This document shows, piece after piece, positions 1-10,483 of a stretch of DNA of 45,606 nt. Under the pieces are notes generated by a model. The model saw only the letters and a program-made list of their open reading frames with translations. It was not told the origin of the DNA and made no database searches. Numbering within the stretch: position 1 is the first letter of the stretch; each line of letters begins with the position of its first letter. Source of the stretch: Chara braunii (Eukaryota > Streptophyta > Charophyceae > Charales > Characeae); contig BFEA01000556.1 of assembly GCA_003427395.1 (NCBI GenBank), positions 69,109 to 114,714 of the forward strand, given 5' to 3'. The position numbers and the translations under genes are program-made.

Positions 1-480
1 CGGTTGGCTAGGGTGGATGGGTGAAGGAGGAGGAGGATGAAGAAGGTGTGAGGTGGTTGGCTATGGTGAATGGGTGAAGGAGGTGGAGGATGAAGAGGGT
101 GTGAGGTGGTTGGCTATGGTGGATGCGTGAAGGAGGAGGATGAAGAAGGTGTGAGGTGGTTGGCTATGGTGGATGGGTGATGGAGGTGGAGGAGGAAGAA
201 GGTGTGAGATGGTTGGCTAAGGTGGATGGGTGAAGGAGGTGGAGGATGAGGAGGGTGTGAGGTGTTTGGGTATGGTGGATGGGTGAAGGAGGTGNGTGGT
301 TGGCTATGGTGGATGGGTGATGGAGGTGGAGGAGGGAAAAGGTGTGAGCTAGCTGGCTATGGTGGATGGGTGAAGGAGGTGCAGGATGAAAAAGGTGTGA
401 GGTGGTTGGCTATGGTGGTTGGGTGATGGAGGTGGGTGATGAAGAAGGTGTGGCGTGATTGGCTATGGTGGATGGGTCAA
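1..480. repeat. G-rich minisatellite, ~50-54 bp period
   Basis: The segment is a head-to-tail array of degenerate units that begin GGTTGGCTATGGTGGATGGG and continue with an AGGAGGTGGAGGATGAAG-like part. Unit starts near 2, 55, 108 and 158 give periods of 53, 53 and 50 bp. Units differ by substitutions and small deletions, and an N sits near 295. The array runs off the left edge of the window. Open frames across it follow the repeat and I do not regard them as genes. Confidence 0.9.
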
Positions 481-2237
481 GGAGGTGTAAGGAGGAAGGA
501 GGTCGGCTATGGTGCTTTCCAAGTCTTCGGTTTCGTCCTTCCTCTTGTCCAAACGTTCGAACCCTTGGAAAACTCAGACTTGTGAAATTTAGATTTGCAG
601 CAAAGAATCAGACTCTGCAAAAACTCAGACTTGCAAAACAAACTCGGATTTCTCAAATTTTCGTTTTTGCCTATTTTACCAGGGGAGGGGGAGCCAAAAA
701 ACTCAGATTTGTGTTTGCTGACCTAAACGATGTCAAGTATGCTTGTAACTTAACAGACTCTCTTTATATACCCTATAGACTCTTTGTATATACCCTATGG
801 ATGACCCTCCTAAAAGTGGGCCTCATTCCGTCGTTGTTTGCCCCATACTTGATGTTTTTCAGGCATCGCCCGAGGCTTTAAGAGAACAGTTCGACGAAGT
901 TTATTTTCCGTTTTTGTGGGAAAATGGACTTAGATGGCCTGGCAATTTGCAGGCCATCTACCTATGCCTAGGATATGGGGTCTGTCAAGTCTCAACCCCC
1001 ATATCACTCTATTCGACGTAGTTGGTTTTCAGCACCCCCGGATCGAGCTAGTTAATTGGCCGTTGTAGGGCCTCACCCTGTTAGACTTTCGAGCCTTAGT
1101 CGACCCATCTGCAGTTCCCAGCGGGCTCGGCCCCACCCTCAGTCATGCTTAGTGTGCGGAGCCATTCGTCACAGGGTCATCCCCAACTAGTGCTTTGAGA
1201 TGGATGGGGATGAGACATTGAGCAAGTGAGCTGTGACATTTGGTATGTAGCTCAACTTTCTCGCTAAGGGGCGGTTTTGCTGATCATGAACAAGTGTCTA
1301 GATACTTTCTCGTGTTCTCATGCAATTGCTCCTTCCAATACACAGGTAGTCCAGGGGTCCTTTGAGAACTCTTTCTTCGATTATGCGTAGGCCAAGCGTC
1401 TTCCTTGGACCACGCATCCGTTCACTAAGGCAACGGTCCTATGGCTTCCTTGAAGGTACGAGACACCCTTTTTCCTCTTAGCCGGTCTACGCATTAACAC
1501 TCATTGTCTCACACATCATGCATCATGTTCGTTGCTTCCCTTAGCACCCCTTAGCCTTTTCGGGGTTCCCACCTTCATAGGATTTGGCCGCCGTCTCGCC
1601 GTCCGACACTTCGGCGGACTTCAACTATACACTCCATCCCTTTTCCTTTCTTTCATACTCAGGGCTACATACACAAAAGGTCTCATTCATCGACAAAGGT
1701 CACGTTCACAACCGCTTAGCTTTTGTCCGTCTTTCCCTTTTACCGCCCGGCATGTCTGGGATCAGTCCCGCCACCTGCACACTCAACACAATGCAAATAG
1801 ATACAACTCCTGTTTGGGGACAACACAATCTCTCCCACATGCCTAATTTTCTTTGTCCTTGAGTTCCCTTCTTCTCATTTTCTTTCTTTGTGCATGCCAC
1901 TCTCTTTTCTTAGTCATGTAGTCGGGGTCCTGGTTGAGTCAACTGATCTCACTTTTACTTTGGCAACTCTCTCCAGTCCCTCTTGGAATTGTCAACCTTC
2001 AAGCTCTTCAAGCACTTTTCTCTTTTTTTCTTCTTGGTCATGCAAGGGACCGACAACCCTCCCCTTGCCCTCTTCTTCCACCATAGTTATTTCACCGTTC
2101 TTATCCTAGAAATGTAACAAGTGAGTGAAGGAAGGGTTAGTTGCATGTCAAGAGGAAAGGGGAGAGAGGGTAAGGGTTGACCTTGGGGTTTGGAATAGGA
2201 GGATGAGAGAGGTTGAAGATCGAGAAGGAGAAGGGGA
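481..2237. other. No recognised gene; low-copy-looking spacer
   Basis: I see no conserved protein, RNA gene or transposon end here. Small structures: the phrase AAACTCAGAYTTG recurs at roughly 570-710, and a ~22 bp unit containing TATAYACCCTAT is duplicated at about 762-800. From 1500 to 2110 the plus strand is pyrimidine-rich, with short open frames on both strands that show no recognisable domain. The only supportable statement is that it is intergenic or degenerate repeat DNA. Confidence 0.5.
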
Positions 2238-2239
2238 GN

Positions 2240-2295
<56 letters not shown>
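2238..2295. repeat. (GA)n microsatellite
   Basis: An almost uninterrupted AG/GA dinucleotide run of about 55 bases follows an ambiguous base near 2239. Its true length may be collapsed in the assembly. Confidence 0.95.
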
Positions 2296-2298
<3 letters not shown>

Positions 2299-2464
2299 CG
2301 ACCGCCCTCTATTCAGACTTGTTCAAATAGAGCACATGGGGTTGGCCGCCACAGATACACAACATCTTCATCACGTACATACAACTATGTCATTAGAATG
2401 AGCAAAGGCTGAAGTTTGTTGTCTACTCTCAAGTGAAAGAACGAATGAGTCATAAAGTGAAAGT

Positions 2465-3965
2465 GAGCGAAATGCACCTCCAAGGTTGAACACTCAAAAC
2501 ACGAAGTGGTGATTCCCAATGTATCAAGGAACTGGTCAAAGCACGAGTATGTGGTCTCAACAACATTAAAATAAGCAGAAACTTGAGTTGCGACTTACAC
2601 CCAGGGGAAAATATGGACAAAAAGTGAAGGGAGAGTGAGTGAAACTCACTCCAATGCATGAAAACCTAAAATGCAAAGTGGCGGAATACATTGAAGTGGG
2701 AGAATGGACAAAATATGAGCAAATGATGACATCAATACTAGAATGGATAAGAAGTAGAGTTGCGATTTTCTCCCAAGTGAAAAGATGGATGAAAAATGGA
2801 AGGAGAGTGAGTGAAACTCACTCCCATGCATGAAAACTCAAAATGCAAAGTGGTGGAATACATTGAAGTAGGAAAATTGACAAAGCATGAGCAAATGATG
2901 ACATCAACACTGGACTGAGCAAAAGATAGAGTTGCGATTTACACCCAAGTGACAAGATGGACAAAAAGTGAAGGGAGAGTGAGTGGGACTCACTCCCATG
3001 CATGGAAGCCCGAAATGCAAAGTAGCGGAATACATTGTAGTGAGAAAATGGACAAAGCATGAGCAAATTATGACATCAATACTAGAATGGACAAGAAATA
3101 AAGTTGTCATTTACACCCAAGTGAAAAGATGAGCAAAACATGCATGAAAACTCAAAATGCAAAGTGGTGAAATAAATTGAAGTGGGAAAATGAACAAAAC
3201 AAGAACAAATGATGATATCAACACTAGAATAAACAAGAAATGGAGTTGCGATTTACACCCAAGTGGAAAAATGAGAATAAGATGGAGGGAGAGTGAGTGA
3301 AACTCACTTTTATGCATGGAAACTCAAAATGCAAAGTGGCGAGCAAATGATGACATCAACACTAGAATGAACAAGAAATGGAGTTGCGATTTACACCCAA
3401 GTGGAGATATGAGCAAAATATGGAGGGATCATGTATGGAGCCTCAAAATGTAAAGTGGCGAAATACATTGAAGTGAGAAAATTGACAAAACAAGAGCAAA
3501 TGATGACATCAAGACTAGAATGAACAAGAAATGGAGTTGCGATTTACATCCAAGTGGAAAGATAAGAAAAAGATGGAGGGAAAGTGAGTTAAGTGAGTGA
3601 AACTCACTCTCATGCATGGACACTCAAAATGCAAAGTGGCGAAATACATTGAACTGAGAAAATTGACAAAACAAGAGCAAGTGATGACATTAACACTAGA
3701 ATGGACAAGAAATGGAGTTGCGATTTACACCCAAGTGGAAAGATGAGAAAAAGATGGAGGAAAAGTGTGTGAAACTCAAAAACTCGCTCTTATGCATGAA
3801 ACTCAAAACGCAAAGTGGCATAATACATTGAAGTGGAAAAATTGACAAAACAAGAGCAAATGATGACATCAGCACTAGAATGAAAAAAAAATGGATTTAC
3901 GATTTACACCCAAGTGGAAAGATGAGCAAAAGATGGAGGGAGAGTGAGTGAAACTCACACCCAAG
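2465..3965. repeat. Satellite-like tandem array, ~172 bp monomer
   Basis: About nine monomers share, in order, GAAACTCACTCCCATGCATG, AACTCAAAATGCAAAGTGG, AATACATTGAAGTGGG, GCAAATGATGACATCAACAC and GGAGTTGCGATTTACACCC. Unit starts at 2641, 2813 and 2985 give an exact 172 bp period. Later starts are near 3135, 3299, 3429, 3599, 3780 and 3950, where truncated monomers disturb the spacing. The first monomer (2465-2640) is the most diverged. The period is close to a nucleosome repeat, as in many eukaryotic satellites. Repetitive open frames on the minus strand here are by-products of the repeat. Confidence 0.9.
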
Positions 3966-4080
3966 CGAGGAAACAAAAAAAGTAAAGTGGCGATCTATTA
4001 TGACTTGAAGAAAGGGACAGGATGGGGACAATCTCTAGTGGAGGAGCTACCTACTACACTCCCCATGCTTGGTATGTTAG

Positions 4081-4287
4081 TTATGGAGAGAAAAGAGAGA
4101 GGAAGGAGAAAGGAGAAGAAGGAGATGGAGAAAAAGGAGAGTGGAGGAAAATCAAAGATGGTTGAAAAACAGGAAGAAGTATTGAGAAGGAAGACGAGGA
4201 AAAAAAGGAAGGTAGGGGAGGAAGGTGAAGAAAAAGAAAAAGAAAAAGAAGAAAAAGAAGAGGAAGAGAAGAAGAAGAAGAAGAAGG

Positions 4288-4317
<30 letters not shown>
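4081..4317. repeat. Purine-rich simple sequence ending in poly(A)
   Basis: The plus strand is almost pure A/G from 4081, passes through GAA/GAAAAA repeats and ends in an A run of about 28 bases at roughly 4289-4317. The Lys/Glu-rich (plus) and Phe/Ser-rich (minus) open frames here are low-complexity artefacts. A poly(A) end could mark a retroposed sequence, but I see no recognisable element upstream. Confidence 0.8.
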
Positions 4318-4320
<3 letters not shown>

Positions 4321-4576
4321 GCACCTTCTCCTCTTTCCCACTCATCTCCTTTAGTGTCTTGAAATTGGGATGTCAATTTTGATGTAGCTCTCCTCCTCCT
4401 TGCACAACTTGCAGCCCAGCTATGGCTTTCTTTTTCTTCAAGCCCTCATCTTTTTCCCTCCTCTGCCTCTCACAGGCTATGGCAAACTCCTACCAGTAAG
4501 GCTATGGAGTCCTCCCCTCTAGGAGGGCTAAGTGGACCCCCACTGGCCTTTCTCTCTCTCGCACAGCCTGGGGGCT

Positions 4577-4853
4577 ATGGCGGATCACTCCCCTAGGCTA
4601 GCACTGCCTTCACCAGCCTCAGCAACCTTTCCTACTAGCCTATAGTCTCCTTCAAGCTCCCAAACTGGCANAAACTGGCAGCGGTTTCCCTCCTCTCACT
4701 CCAGTTGAGTGTAGAGTTATGGCGGATCACTCCCCTAGGCTAGCACTGCCTTCACCAGCCTCAGCAGCCTTTCCTACTAGCCTACAGTCTCCTTCAAGCT
4801 CCCAAACTGGCAGCGGTTCCCCTCCTCTCACTCCAGTTGAGTGTAGAGTTATC
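4577..4853. repeat. 142 bp tandem duplication
   Basis: Two consecutive copies begin with ATGGCGGATCACTCCCCTAG at 4577 and 4719 and both end GAGTGTAGAGTTAT. They are nearly identical, so the duplication is recent. The first copy carries a small extra CTGGCANAA stretch with an ambiguous base near 4670, possibly an assembly scar. Confidence 0.9.
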
Positions 4854-5346
4854 TTTGGCTCATACGGGCAGCATGTACTTGCCTCATGCAAATGTGGGTG
4901 TGGCGGGCTGCTCCGCCAACTTATCTAGCCTAAACACAACACTCCGACCAGCCCATGGGCCTCTCCATGTGCCCCATGATGAATCGAGGTACCCCCAAGG
5001 CGTCTCCTCTCCACTAGGCCTCTCTGAGAGCACCCGGACCTCTTTTTGGCCAGGTACATGCAGTTCGAGTGGTTGGTACCATATACAGCCTCCTAATGCC
5101 TCATTTTCACTTTCAGATGTTGCCCCTTGGGTCCGAATATTCAAGGGGCAGCCTTACTTGAAAAAAAAAAACTTACGAACCTTTTTCTCGATTTTCCCTA
5201 GTCCTAGGCCTAATTTGGTAGGCCAACACATTTTCTTTTGCCTCGGTGCATTCTCAGCCTTGGATCTGGCTGAGATCCAAGGCCAGCATTAATCCAAGCT
5301 ACCCCCAAGTGACCCTTGCTTCAGATTTGAGCCCCAAGGTTCACTT
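4854..5346. other. No recognised gene; contains a 10-bp-arm inverted repeat
   Basis: There is no supportable coding region. A perfect hairpin with arms at 5257-5266 (GCCTTGGATC) and 5274-5283 (GATCCAAGGC) and a 7-nt spacer is present. An A-run sits at 5161-5170. Confidence 0.5.
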
Positions 5347-5588
5347 TTTCAATTTTTGGTGCATCTGGCTACCATTTTCGGCCAAATGCACTATTTCGTT
5401 TTTCTCTCTTTTGCTTTTTTCCATTTTCGACTGCCAACTCATTCCGGAGTTCGTTTGAGCCGGACCCACAAAAAACCGGCCATATCCCCTCCTCCATGAG
5501 ATCAGATCTCAAATCCATAGCCTAGAAAAAAAACGGTCAAGTTCTTTTTGTTTTTTTCTTTCATTTTGGCCTTTTTAATTCAGATATT
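5347..5588. repeat. Left part of duplicated block A
   Basis: From TTTCAATTTTTGGTGCATCT to TTCAGATATTG this segment matches 40266-40513 in the same order and orientation, including CCAAATGCACTATTTCGT, CAACTCATTCCGGAGTT and a CATGAGATC-containing stretch. In copy B the match continues directly into 40522 and onward. Here the continuation resumes only at 33657, after the nested insertions. So this is the left fragment of a ~3.2 kb duplicated block split by transposons. Confidence 0.85.
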
Positions 5589-5596
5589 GTCGAGAT
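5589..5596. repeat. Left 8-bp target-site duplication of the hAT-like element
   Basis: GTCGAGAT lies immediately before the CAGGGT terminus. The right-hand counterpart at 33657-33664 is GTCAAGAT, one mismatch away. The empty allele in duplicated block B (40514-40521) is GTTAAGCT in the same sequence context. Confidence 0.8.
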
Positions 5597-5608
5597 CAGG
5601 GTCACCAG

Positions 5609-5652
5609 CCCGTACGTACGGAGGTCCCCAGGCAAACCTCCGTACGTACGGG
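5609..5652. repeat. Perfect 17-bp inverted repeat in the hAT-like subterminal region
   Basis: The arms are 5609-5625 (CCCGTACGTACGGAGGT) and 5636-5652 (its exact complement), separated by 10 nt. Each arm also contains the self-complementary CGTACGTACG. The hairpin begins 12 bp inside the left terminus. It may contribute to transposase binding, as hAT subterminal repeats do, or may simply be a foldback. Confidence 0.9.
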
Positions 5653-5747
5653 CGTTCGGGTTCTCGTATGGGGTCCGAACCCGATGGCGTTTGGCCCCCG
5701 CCAAAAATTATTTTGGGGCCTATTTTTTTTTTTCTGATTTTTTTTTG

Positions 5748-6050
5748 GTGAGTTCTCTATGACGTGAGGTACATGTCTGTACATTTTCAAGTTATTTGGC
5801 TCAACCAATTAAGGATTAAAAATCGCCAAAAATGGCGGTGTCAAAACGTGCTCGCCCATACTTTTTTTTCACTTTTTACTTTTTGTTTTCACTTTAGTTC
5901 GGGATCTAAAAAAAATTATTATTTTTTGAAACTTTTTTAGTGAGTTTTGTATTATGTGAAGTACACATCTGTAAATTTTCAGGGCATTTAGCTATGAGAA
6001 AAAAAATGAAAAATCACCGAAGATGGCGGTGTCGAAAACGTGCTCGTGCA
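5748..6050. repeat. Diverged internal direct repeat within the hAT-like element
   Basis: Two ~105 bp copies (about 5748-5855 and 5938-6045) share GTGAGTT, GTGAAGTACA-like, CATTTTCA and GGCGGTGTC..AACGTGCTCG segments, 190 bp apart. They are old enough to have many substitutions. No protein is encoded. Confidence 0.7.
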
Positions 6051-6103
6051 CTCACTAAATTTAATTCTCTTTTTATTTTTATTTATTTTTATTATTAGTA
6101 TTT

Positions 6104-7039
6104 TGCGAGGCATAGGCCTCGATAAGCCCTACTGGGCCCCCATTTGCAACAGGTCGGCCGCCCTAAGTGAAGGCAGACCTGACAGACGACAAGAGACCTA
6201 CTTTGGACTACTTAGAAACTGGGGCAAATTCAGGCAGTTGCGCAGCCCCAGTTGGTTGAAGACGCCCAAACCCTGGCCTCCTTTTTCGAATGTATCTAAG
6301 TTAGGCCCAGGGCGACATACGCAGCATAAACCCAACTCGGACAGCGGGTAGTTGGGCACGGGTAACTGTCGGTGGCGCTGGGCCTGATTCATTTGGCCTG
6401 AGGCTCAGCCTCCCTAGGCCTACCAGAAGCTTCTGCACAGGGGCCCAGCGCAGCCAGGTTGCACGCAAGCAGGCTGGCCACTTCCATTTAGGAGAGGGCC
6501 AGCCCACACATGGGACATTCGGGCACTGGCTGCTTTGTGCGCAAGCGCTGCTGCGCTATCGCGTGCCAGGCTCACGCGCTCACGGGCGAGCTGGAAGGAG
6601 CAGGCAGCCATAGTCGAGCTGCGCTGCTGTATGCTGGATGGGGCGCATGGTGGTCCTTGGGTGCAAGTGGCATCTGTGAGTTGGGGAACGAGGTTGTGAG
6701 TGATATGAGAGACATACCTGGTGCTCGACGCGTGCGACATTGGCCAAGATCTGCTCGTACTTGGGAAGCTGTTGACGTCATCAGCGGCCTTGTAGTCTAG
6801 GCTAGATAGGATTTGCCATTCGTAGTCTGGGCGCCGAGCGCCAGATAGGACATTAACATTGGTTCTTTATTGATGATGATGAAACTATTCCAGCATTGTC
6901 AATAATGAGCTTTTGGTGTGCTCTTATTTGGTGAAACTCGTGATGCAATTCTGCTATTGGTTCGAGGTCACGACTATCTGGTCTCATGTGTATGATGTTG
7001 TTTGATTGCTGAAGTTCGCTATTGTTCATCTTCCTTGCA
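6104..7039 (+). repeat. 5' LTR (936 bp)
   Basis: It pairs with 32469-33404, with identical length and TG...CA ends. Landmarks in both copies include GCGAGGCATAGGCCTCGATA near the start, a palindromic GCGCCGAGCGCC region and CTCATGTNTATGA close to the 3' end. I see no classical TATAAA box with confidence. A conserved TGACGTCA lies at 6773-6780. Short open frames in the LTR are not coding. Confidence 0.92.
6773..6780. promoter_or_regulatory. CRE/bZIP-type palindrome TGACGTCA in the 5' LTR
   Basis: The perfect 8-bp palindrome TGACGTCA sits 669 bp into the LTR and is preserved at the same offset in the 3' LTR (33138-33145), although the LTRs have diverged. This motif is a known bZIP binding site in eukaryotes, and LTRs carry the promoter of such elements. 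Its function here is inferred only. Confidence 0.45.
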
Positions 7040-7042
7040 ATT

Positions 7043-7054
7043 TGGTATCCGAGT
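7043..7054 (+). promoter_or_regulatory. Primer binding site, tRNA-iMet type, eroded
   Basis: TGGTATCCGAGT begins 4 nt after the CTTGCA end of the 5' LTR. The usual initiator-Met primer site is TGGTATCAGAGC, so 10 of 12 positions fit. The nested minus-strand element carries the perfect form, which supports iMet priming for both elements. Confidence 0.75.
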
Positions 7055-8588
7055 TGTGGTTCGGTGCGCTAATATGGTGCTTATCTTATGCCTTATGTGG
7101 TACATGCACGCGGTGTGTAGAAGTGAGCAACCGTGTCGTGGGATGTGTGTAGTGAGGATGGCGAAGATAAGTAGGCGACCCATGTGGAGAGGGGTTCGCC
7201 AGGAAGGCTAAGCGGTGATTATTGGGTGTTCGCAGTGTGATGAGAACTATCCGGTGTGTGATTGATGATGAGTTGGAACGGTTGTGCAATGTTGGTTGTG
7301 CCGAAGCCGCGACTGGTCATCACAATCAACATCGGGTCATCTGGTGAGAATATATGTGGTTGGGGGCAGCTGTTTTGAGGTACGTTGCACCTAACCTTAT
7401 CTACCCTCTTCGACACTTCTTACCGTGACGATGTGTGTCTTGAGAGTCCTCTCATGTGAGGAGTCGTGTGCGCTCATCCTTGAGAGTCGTCAATCTTCAC
7501 GTGGAGCATTTGGAAGGAGAGGGCGGTGCTATCCGAAGGGCCCTGGACGAAGCACTGAGTCACGATCACCATGCCAACCCACCGGGAGTAGAGCACGCAT
7601 GCTTTGTTGCTTTGTCCTTTGTCTGCTCGCTGCGTTGTAGAGGTGTTTTGAAGGGCAGGCCAGCCCTAGGGGACAGAAGAGACCGGGCATCTATAAATAA
7701 GCACCGGTGGGGTACGTTGTCGGCACCAATACCCTTACAAGGGTAATTGTGCGTACTTTTGCACCTCGCAGGAGGAGCACTCTTGATAAAATTTAAGGAA
7801 GTAGCGTGCTTTTCGCTCGACCGTGACTGACTTTGAAGTCAGGGACGGCGGGCGCACGCATAGCTTATTCAAAGAGTGTGTGGGCGTGCACTTTGTGGGC
7901 GCGCGTTAGTCAAATAGTGTGAACAGACGGACTGCTCAGCGGTCCAAGTTAAAAGTAAGCTAGGGGTTCGGATAGCGTAGCACGGGCCACAGACTTCGAA
8001 CGTACTGACGGAGTCACCACCGGAGCGAAGTTAGACCGTCGAAGCTATGGCTAGAGGAAAACTTTCGACTGACTTGCGGAAGGGCGGCATTTTGAGGCTG
8101 CACCATGTGAAGTATGCAAGTACTACAATTGACTATAAAGGTATTGACAGTAGGAGCTGTAACAAAATTTAGCTAGGTATGACGCGTGGATACGGCGCGA
8201 GCAAAAGTCGGGGTCTTTCCGACCAAAGACGATAAAAGCATGCTCTTTTCGATGAGTATTGCGGGCTACGAGAGCCTCGGCCCGTGACCGCGGCATGGCG
8301 GGGAAGTGCGCATGGTAAACTCAGCAATAACCATCCTCCAAGCAGAGAACATGGCCGTACGGGGCTTGGGCTCAAGGGGCAGACCAAGAGAAGGCGCTGG
8401 CGCACCTTTGCAGGCCCGGATAGGCTGTAACAGCCTGCAGTTACTCTTCATATGCAGAACTGGGGCTGCTGCAAACGGACTTGGGCTTAGCCCTATTGGT
8501 TACAGCAGTGGACTTTCACCACGCGGATCTTGGGATCGAGGCCAGCATGCTGCAGCGACGGAGCGAGCAGTGCGTTTGGAGATAAACC
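7055..8588 (+). other. Leader region of the plus-strand element; no coding recognised
   Basis: No conserved open frame is present. CTATAAATA at 7691-7699 is a good TATA-like motif, followed ~37 bp later by a short inverted repeat (TACCCTTACAAGGGTA). Together they suggest a possible internal promoter or the remnant of another LTR, but I could not find a second copy to support an LTR. The rest has balanced composition without recognisable elements. Confidence 0.4.
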
Positions 8589-8693
8589 GAGGGGTTGAGG
8601 GTCCCACGGGACCATCCCCCTTGTTTTTGTGGGGAGTCCCGACGGCGGGCCCAACGGGCAGGACTGAGGGCCGAGTCCCAACAGTTCCCGTAC
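8589..8693 (+). repeat. GAGGGGTTGAGGGTCCC repeat, copy 1
   Basis: The segment matches 9685-9782 in order and orientation: GAGGGGTTGAGGGTCCC, GGGAC.ATCCCCCTTG, a GCGGGCCC-containing part and CCAACAGT.CCC. It is GC-rich with several self-complementary stretches and is followed by an A/T-rich tract of TTATT repeats. It precedes the tRNA-like/U6-like composite in both copies, so it is probably part of the same duplicated unit. Confidence 0.75.
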
Positions 8694-8790
8694 TTTTTAT
8701 TAATTATTTTTATTTTTATTTTTTATTATTATTCGTCCCATTTTGGGACGTGACCCAGTACCGGTCCGTGGACCGACTGTGAGTGCCAAG

Positions 8791-8865
8791 AGCCTAGCTC
8801 AGTAGTGCACTCATGAACTATTGAAATACAGACCCGAGTTCGAACCTAGATGATGGAACTCGATG
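8791..8865 (+). pseudogene. tRNA-like Pol III head of composite copy 1
   Basis: CCTAGCTCAGTAGTGCAC resembles a tRNA D-arm/box A, and GAGTTCGAACCT about 45 nt downstream resembles the T-arm/box B consensus GGTTCGANNCC. The spacing suits an internal RNA polymerase III promoter. I cannot fold a clear acceptor stem or anticodon arm, so this is a tRNA-derived head of the SINE kind rather than a working tRNA. The U6-like body starts 145 nt after the GCTCAGT at 8797. Confidence 0.6.
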
Positions 8866-8941
8866 AGTAAAACCAAGAATTTATGAATTGCCTGGGGCCG
8901 GTCAACTCGATCGTGATAGCCCTGGGACGTCAGACCGCCCA

Positions 8942-9026
8942 GTCCTTCGGGACATCCGTTAAAATTGGAACGATACAGAGAAGATTAGTAAGGCCCCTGC
9001 GCAAGGACAACGTGCATAAATCAGGA
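8942..9026 (+). pseudogene. U6: U6 snRNA-like sequence, copy 1
   Basis: The stretch follows plant U6 snRNA from the 5' stem-loop (GTCCTTCGGGACATCC) through AAAATTGGAACGATACAGAG, the ACAGAGA box, AGATTAG and GGCCCCTGCGCAAGGA to CATAAATC. The catalytic AGC triad reads AGT here, and the 3' part (GACAACGTGC) has drifted. The 5' stem lacks one C and one G relative to GTCCCTTCGGGGAC, a symmetric loss shared with copy 2. No plant U6 promoter (upstream sequence element plus TATA at about -30) is visible. This is a U6-derived sequence, most likely not a functional spliceosomal gene. Confidence 0.85.
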
Positions 9027-9684
9027 GCCCACCGACGTTCCCTTCGTTGCTGCGTACACTATCTGCCGACGTGTTGCGCTCCTCAACCGAGTCAATCGCC
9101 AGCTTTGCGCTGCGAGAACAGTACGGGTTGACGCCAACAGGGAGAATGTAGGAGGCACTTACCTCGGGAGCGCCGATTGCAAAGTCGCGATCTGTAGGAG
9201 GAAGGAGAAAGAGGACACGGGATGAGGAATTGTATCTTCCCATGTCCTAGTTGAAGGTGCACTCGTTTTCATAAGCGGGGCGGGGAGTGAGGCGTCAGTG
9301 CCCAGGGAAGCGCTGGTACGGGCTGAAGACGGCGATTTGCACAAGCAAGCAAACGGTGGATGCACCTTCCCATATCTCAGGGAGGATTCATTCTTACCTT
9401 GAGAAGAAGGGAAGGGGAGCGAGGTACTACTCACCGCGGAGAGGTGGGAGGAATAGACGATCGGGCTACAGTGCCGGATCGCTGCAGTATATTTCCCCGC
9501 GAACCAGCAGGAGGTCCACTCGAAGCTCGCAGGTGCATCTAGTCGACCTTCAGCGGAAGATTCACTTAAACTTCCCATGTACCCGCCCGCCATCAAAGAG
9601 GAGGTTCTTTTTCCTTCTTAGCAAGAGGAGCTGCCGGCTAAGTTACCGTGGACAGACACGCGGAGGAGCACTATGGAGCGAACA
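9027..9684 (+). other. Spacer between composite copies, with covarying hairpins
   Basis: No coding region is convincing; the 135-145 codon open frames on both strands overlap each other and match nothing I recognise. Two hairpin-like units sit here. At 9234-9258, ATCTTC pairs with GAAGGT around a CATGTCCTAGT loop. At 9365-9387, CTTCC pairs with GGAGG around CATATCTCA. They resemble the stronger hairpin at 12431-12467. Confidence 0.45.
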
Positions 9685-9782
9685 GAGGGGTTGAGGGTCC
9701 CGCGGGACTATCCCCCTTGGTTTTGTTGGGAAGCCCAGCAGCGGGCCCGCGAGGTAGGACCAAGTACCAACAGTCCCCTCGC
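9685..9782 (+). repeat. GAGGGGTTGAGGGTCCC repeat, copy 2
   Basis: This second copy of the 8589-8693 repeat is offset by 1096 bp and likewise followed by a TTTATT-rich tract. It differs by substitutions and a short deletion. Downstream, CTGTGAGTGGCACC at ~9871 parallels CTGTGAGTGCCAAG at ~8777, after which ~450 bp present here have no counterpart in copy 1. Confidence 0.75.
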
Positions 9783-9889
9783 CGATCTGTTTTCATAGCT
9801 ATTATTTCTAAATTTTATTTATTTATTTATTTATTTTCTTTCTCGTTCCCGAAGAGTTCTTGCGCACGATCTGTGAGTGGCACCATGTG

Positions 9890-10331
9890 ACCAGCAAAGT
9901 ACCGATCCGCCATCGCTGCAGACAAGCGAGGCCTTGTCCCTTCTAAGAAGGTACGGTAGTGTGATCTAAACCATGCCCGAAAACCTCAAGTTCGGCCTAT
10001 TCCAAATCTGCGTTTTTTGTAGGTCTGGAGTCGCAGTGTGAGCGTCCCCGGTGGGACTAACAAGATGGTGAACTGTGACGGGGCCATGCGGTGCCACAGG
10101 GAGTGTCAGTAGGGGCCCGCAGCAATACCACTGCCAACCATCCATCGGACCTGGGTATAGGGCGGAAGGGTAGCCAGACCACCAAGTAGCAGGTTCCCTC
10201 AGTAGGTCTCCCTCGGGGTAGCTGGAGCTGTGGAGCTGTCTTACTGCACAGCAGTGAGGCCAAACCCGGGCAGGAGGGGGACTGTGGTGACTTCTGCATC
10301 TGGTACCAGGATTGGCCAGGCAAAGAACCAG
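9890..10331 (+). other. Extra ~450 bp inside composite unit 2
   Basis: Unit 1 has no equivalent of this stretch between CTGTGAGTG and the tRNA-like head, so it is either an insertion in unit 2 or a deletion in unit 1. I see no terminal repeats, target duplication or protein that would identify it. Confidence 0.4.
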
Positions 10332-10408
10332 CTGGCCCGCTCAGTTGGTACACCCATGAATTGTTGAAAATACAGACTCGAGTCTGAAGTTCAAATGAGG
10401 CAAATAAA
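10332..10408 (+). pseudogene. tRNA-like Pol III head of composite copy 2
   Basis: GCTCAGTTGGTACACCCATG is close to a canonical tRNA D-arm (box A). The following AATTGTTGAAAATACAGAC aligns with copy 1 (CATGAACTATTGAAATACAGAC). The box B region (GAGTCTGAAGTTCAAATG) is present but more eroded than in copy 1. The GCTCAGT at 10339 is exactly 145 nt before the U6-like body, as in copy 1. Confidence 0.6.
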
Positions 10409-10483
10409 CAGCATGCTATGGTTCTGGGTTACCCGGGATCAGCCAGGGCCGTGGGGGTGTCCCAGTGCCACGCCCATGGGCTA

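Noticed and set aside
3998-4382. Lys/Glu-rich or Phe/Ser-rich proteins across 4.0-4.4 kb
   Set aside because: They are translations of a purine tract and poly(A), not conserved proteins.
6957-6967. GGTTCGAGGTC inside the LTR as a tRNA box B
   Set aside because: No box A at suitable distance upstream, and the match is also poor in the second LTR copy (GGTTCGAGATC).
7691-7750. An additional LTR promoter starting near CTATAAATA
   Set aside because: No second copy with TG/CA ends, target duplication or PBS could be found in the 7-19 kb region.
9159-9694. Overlapping 135- and 145-codon frames on opposite strands
   Set aside because: Neither has a recognisable domain; the region contains foldback repeats and the two frames shadow each other.
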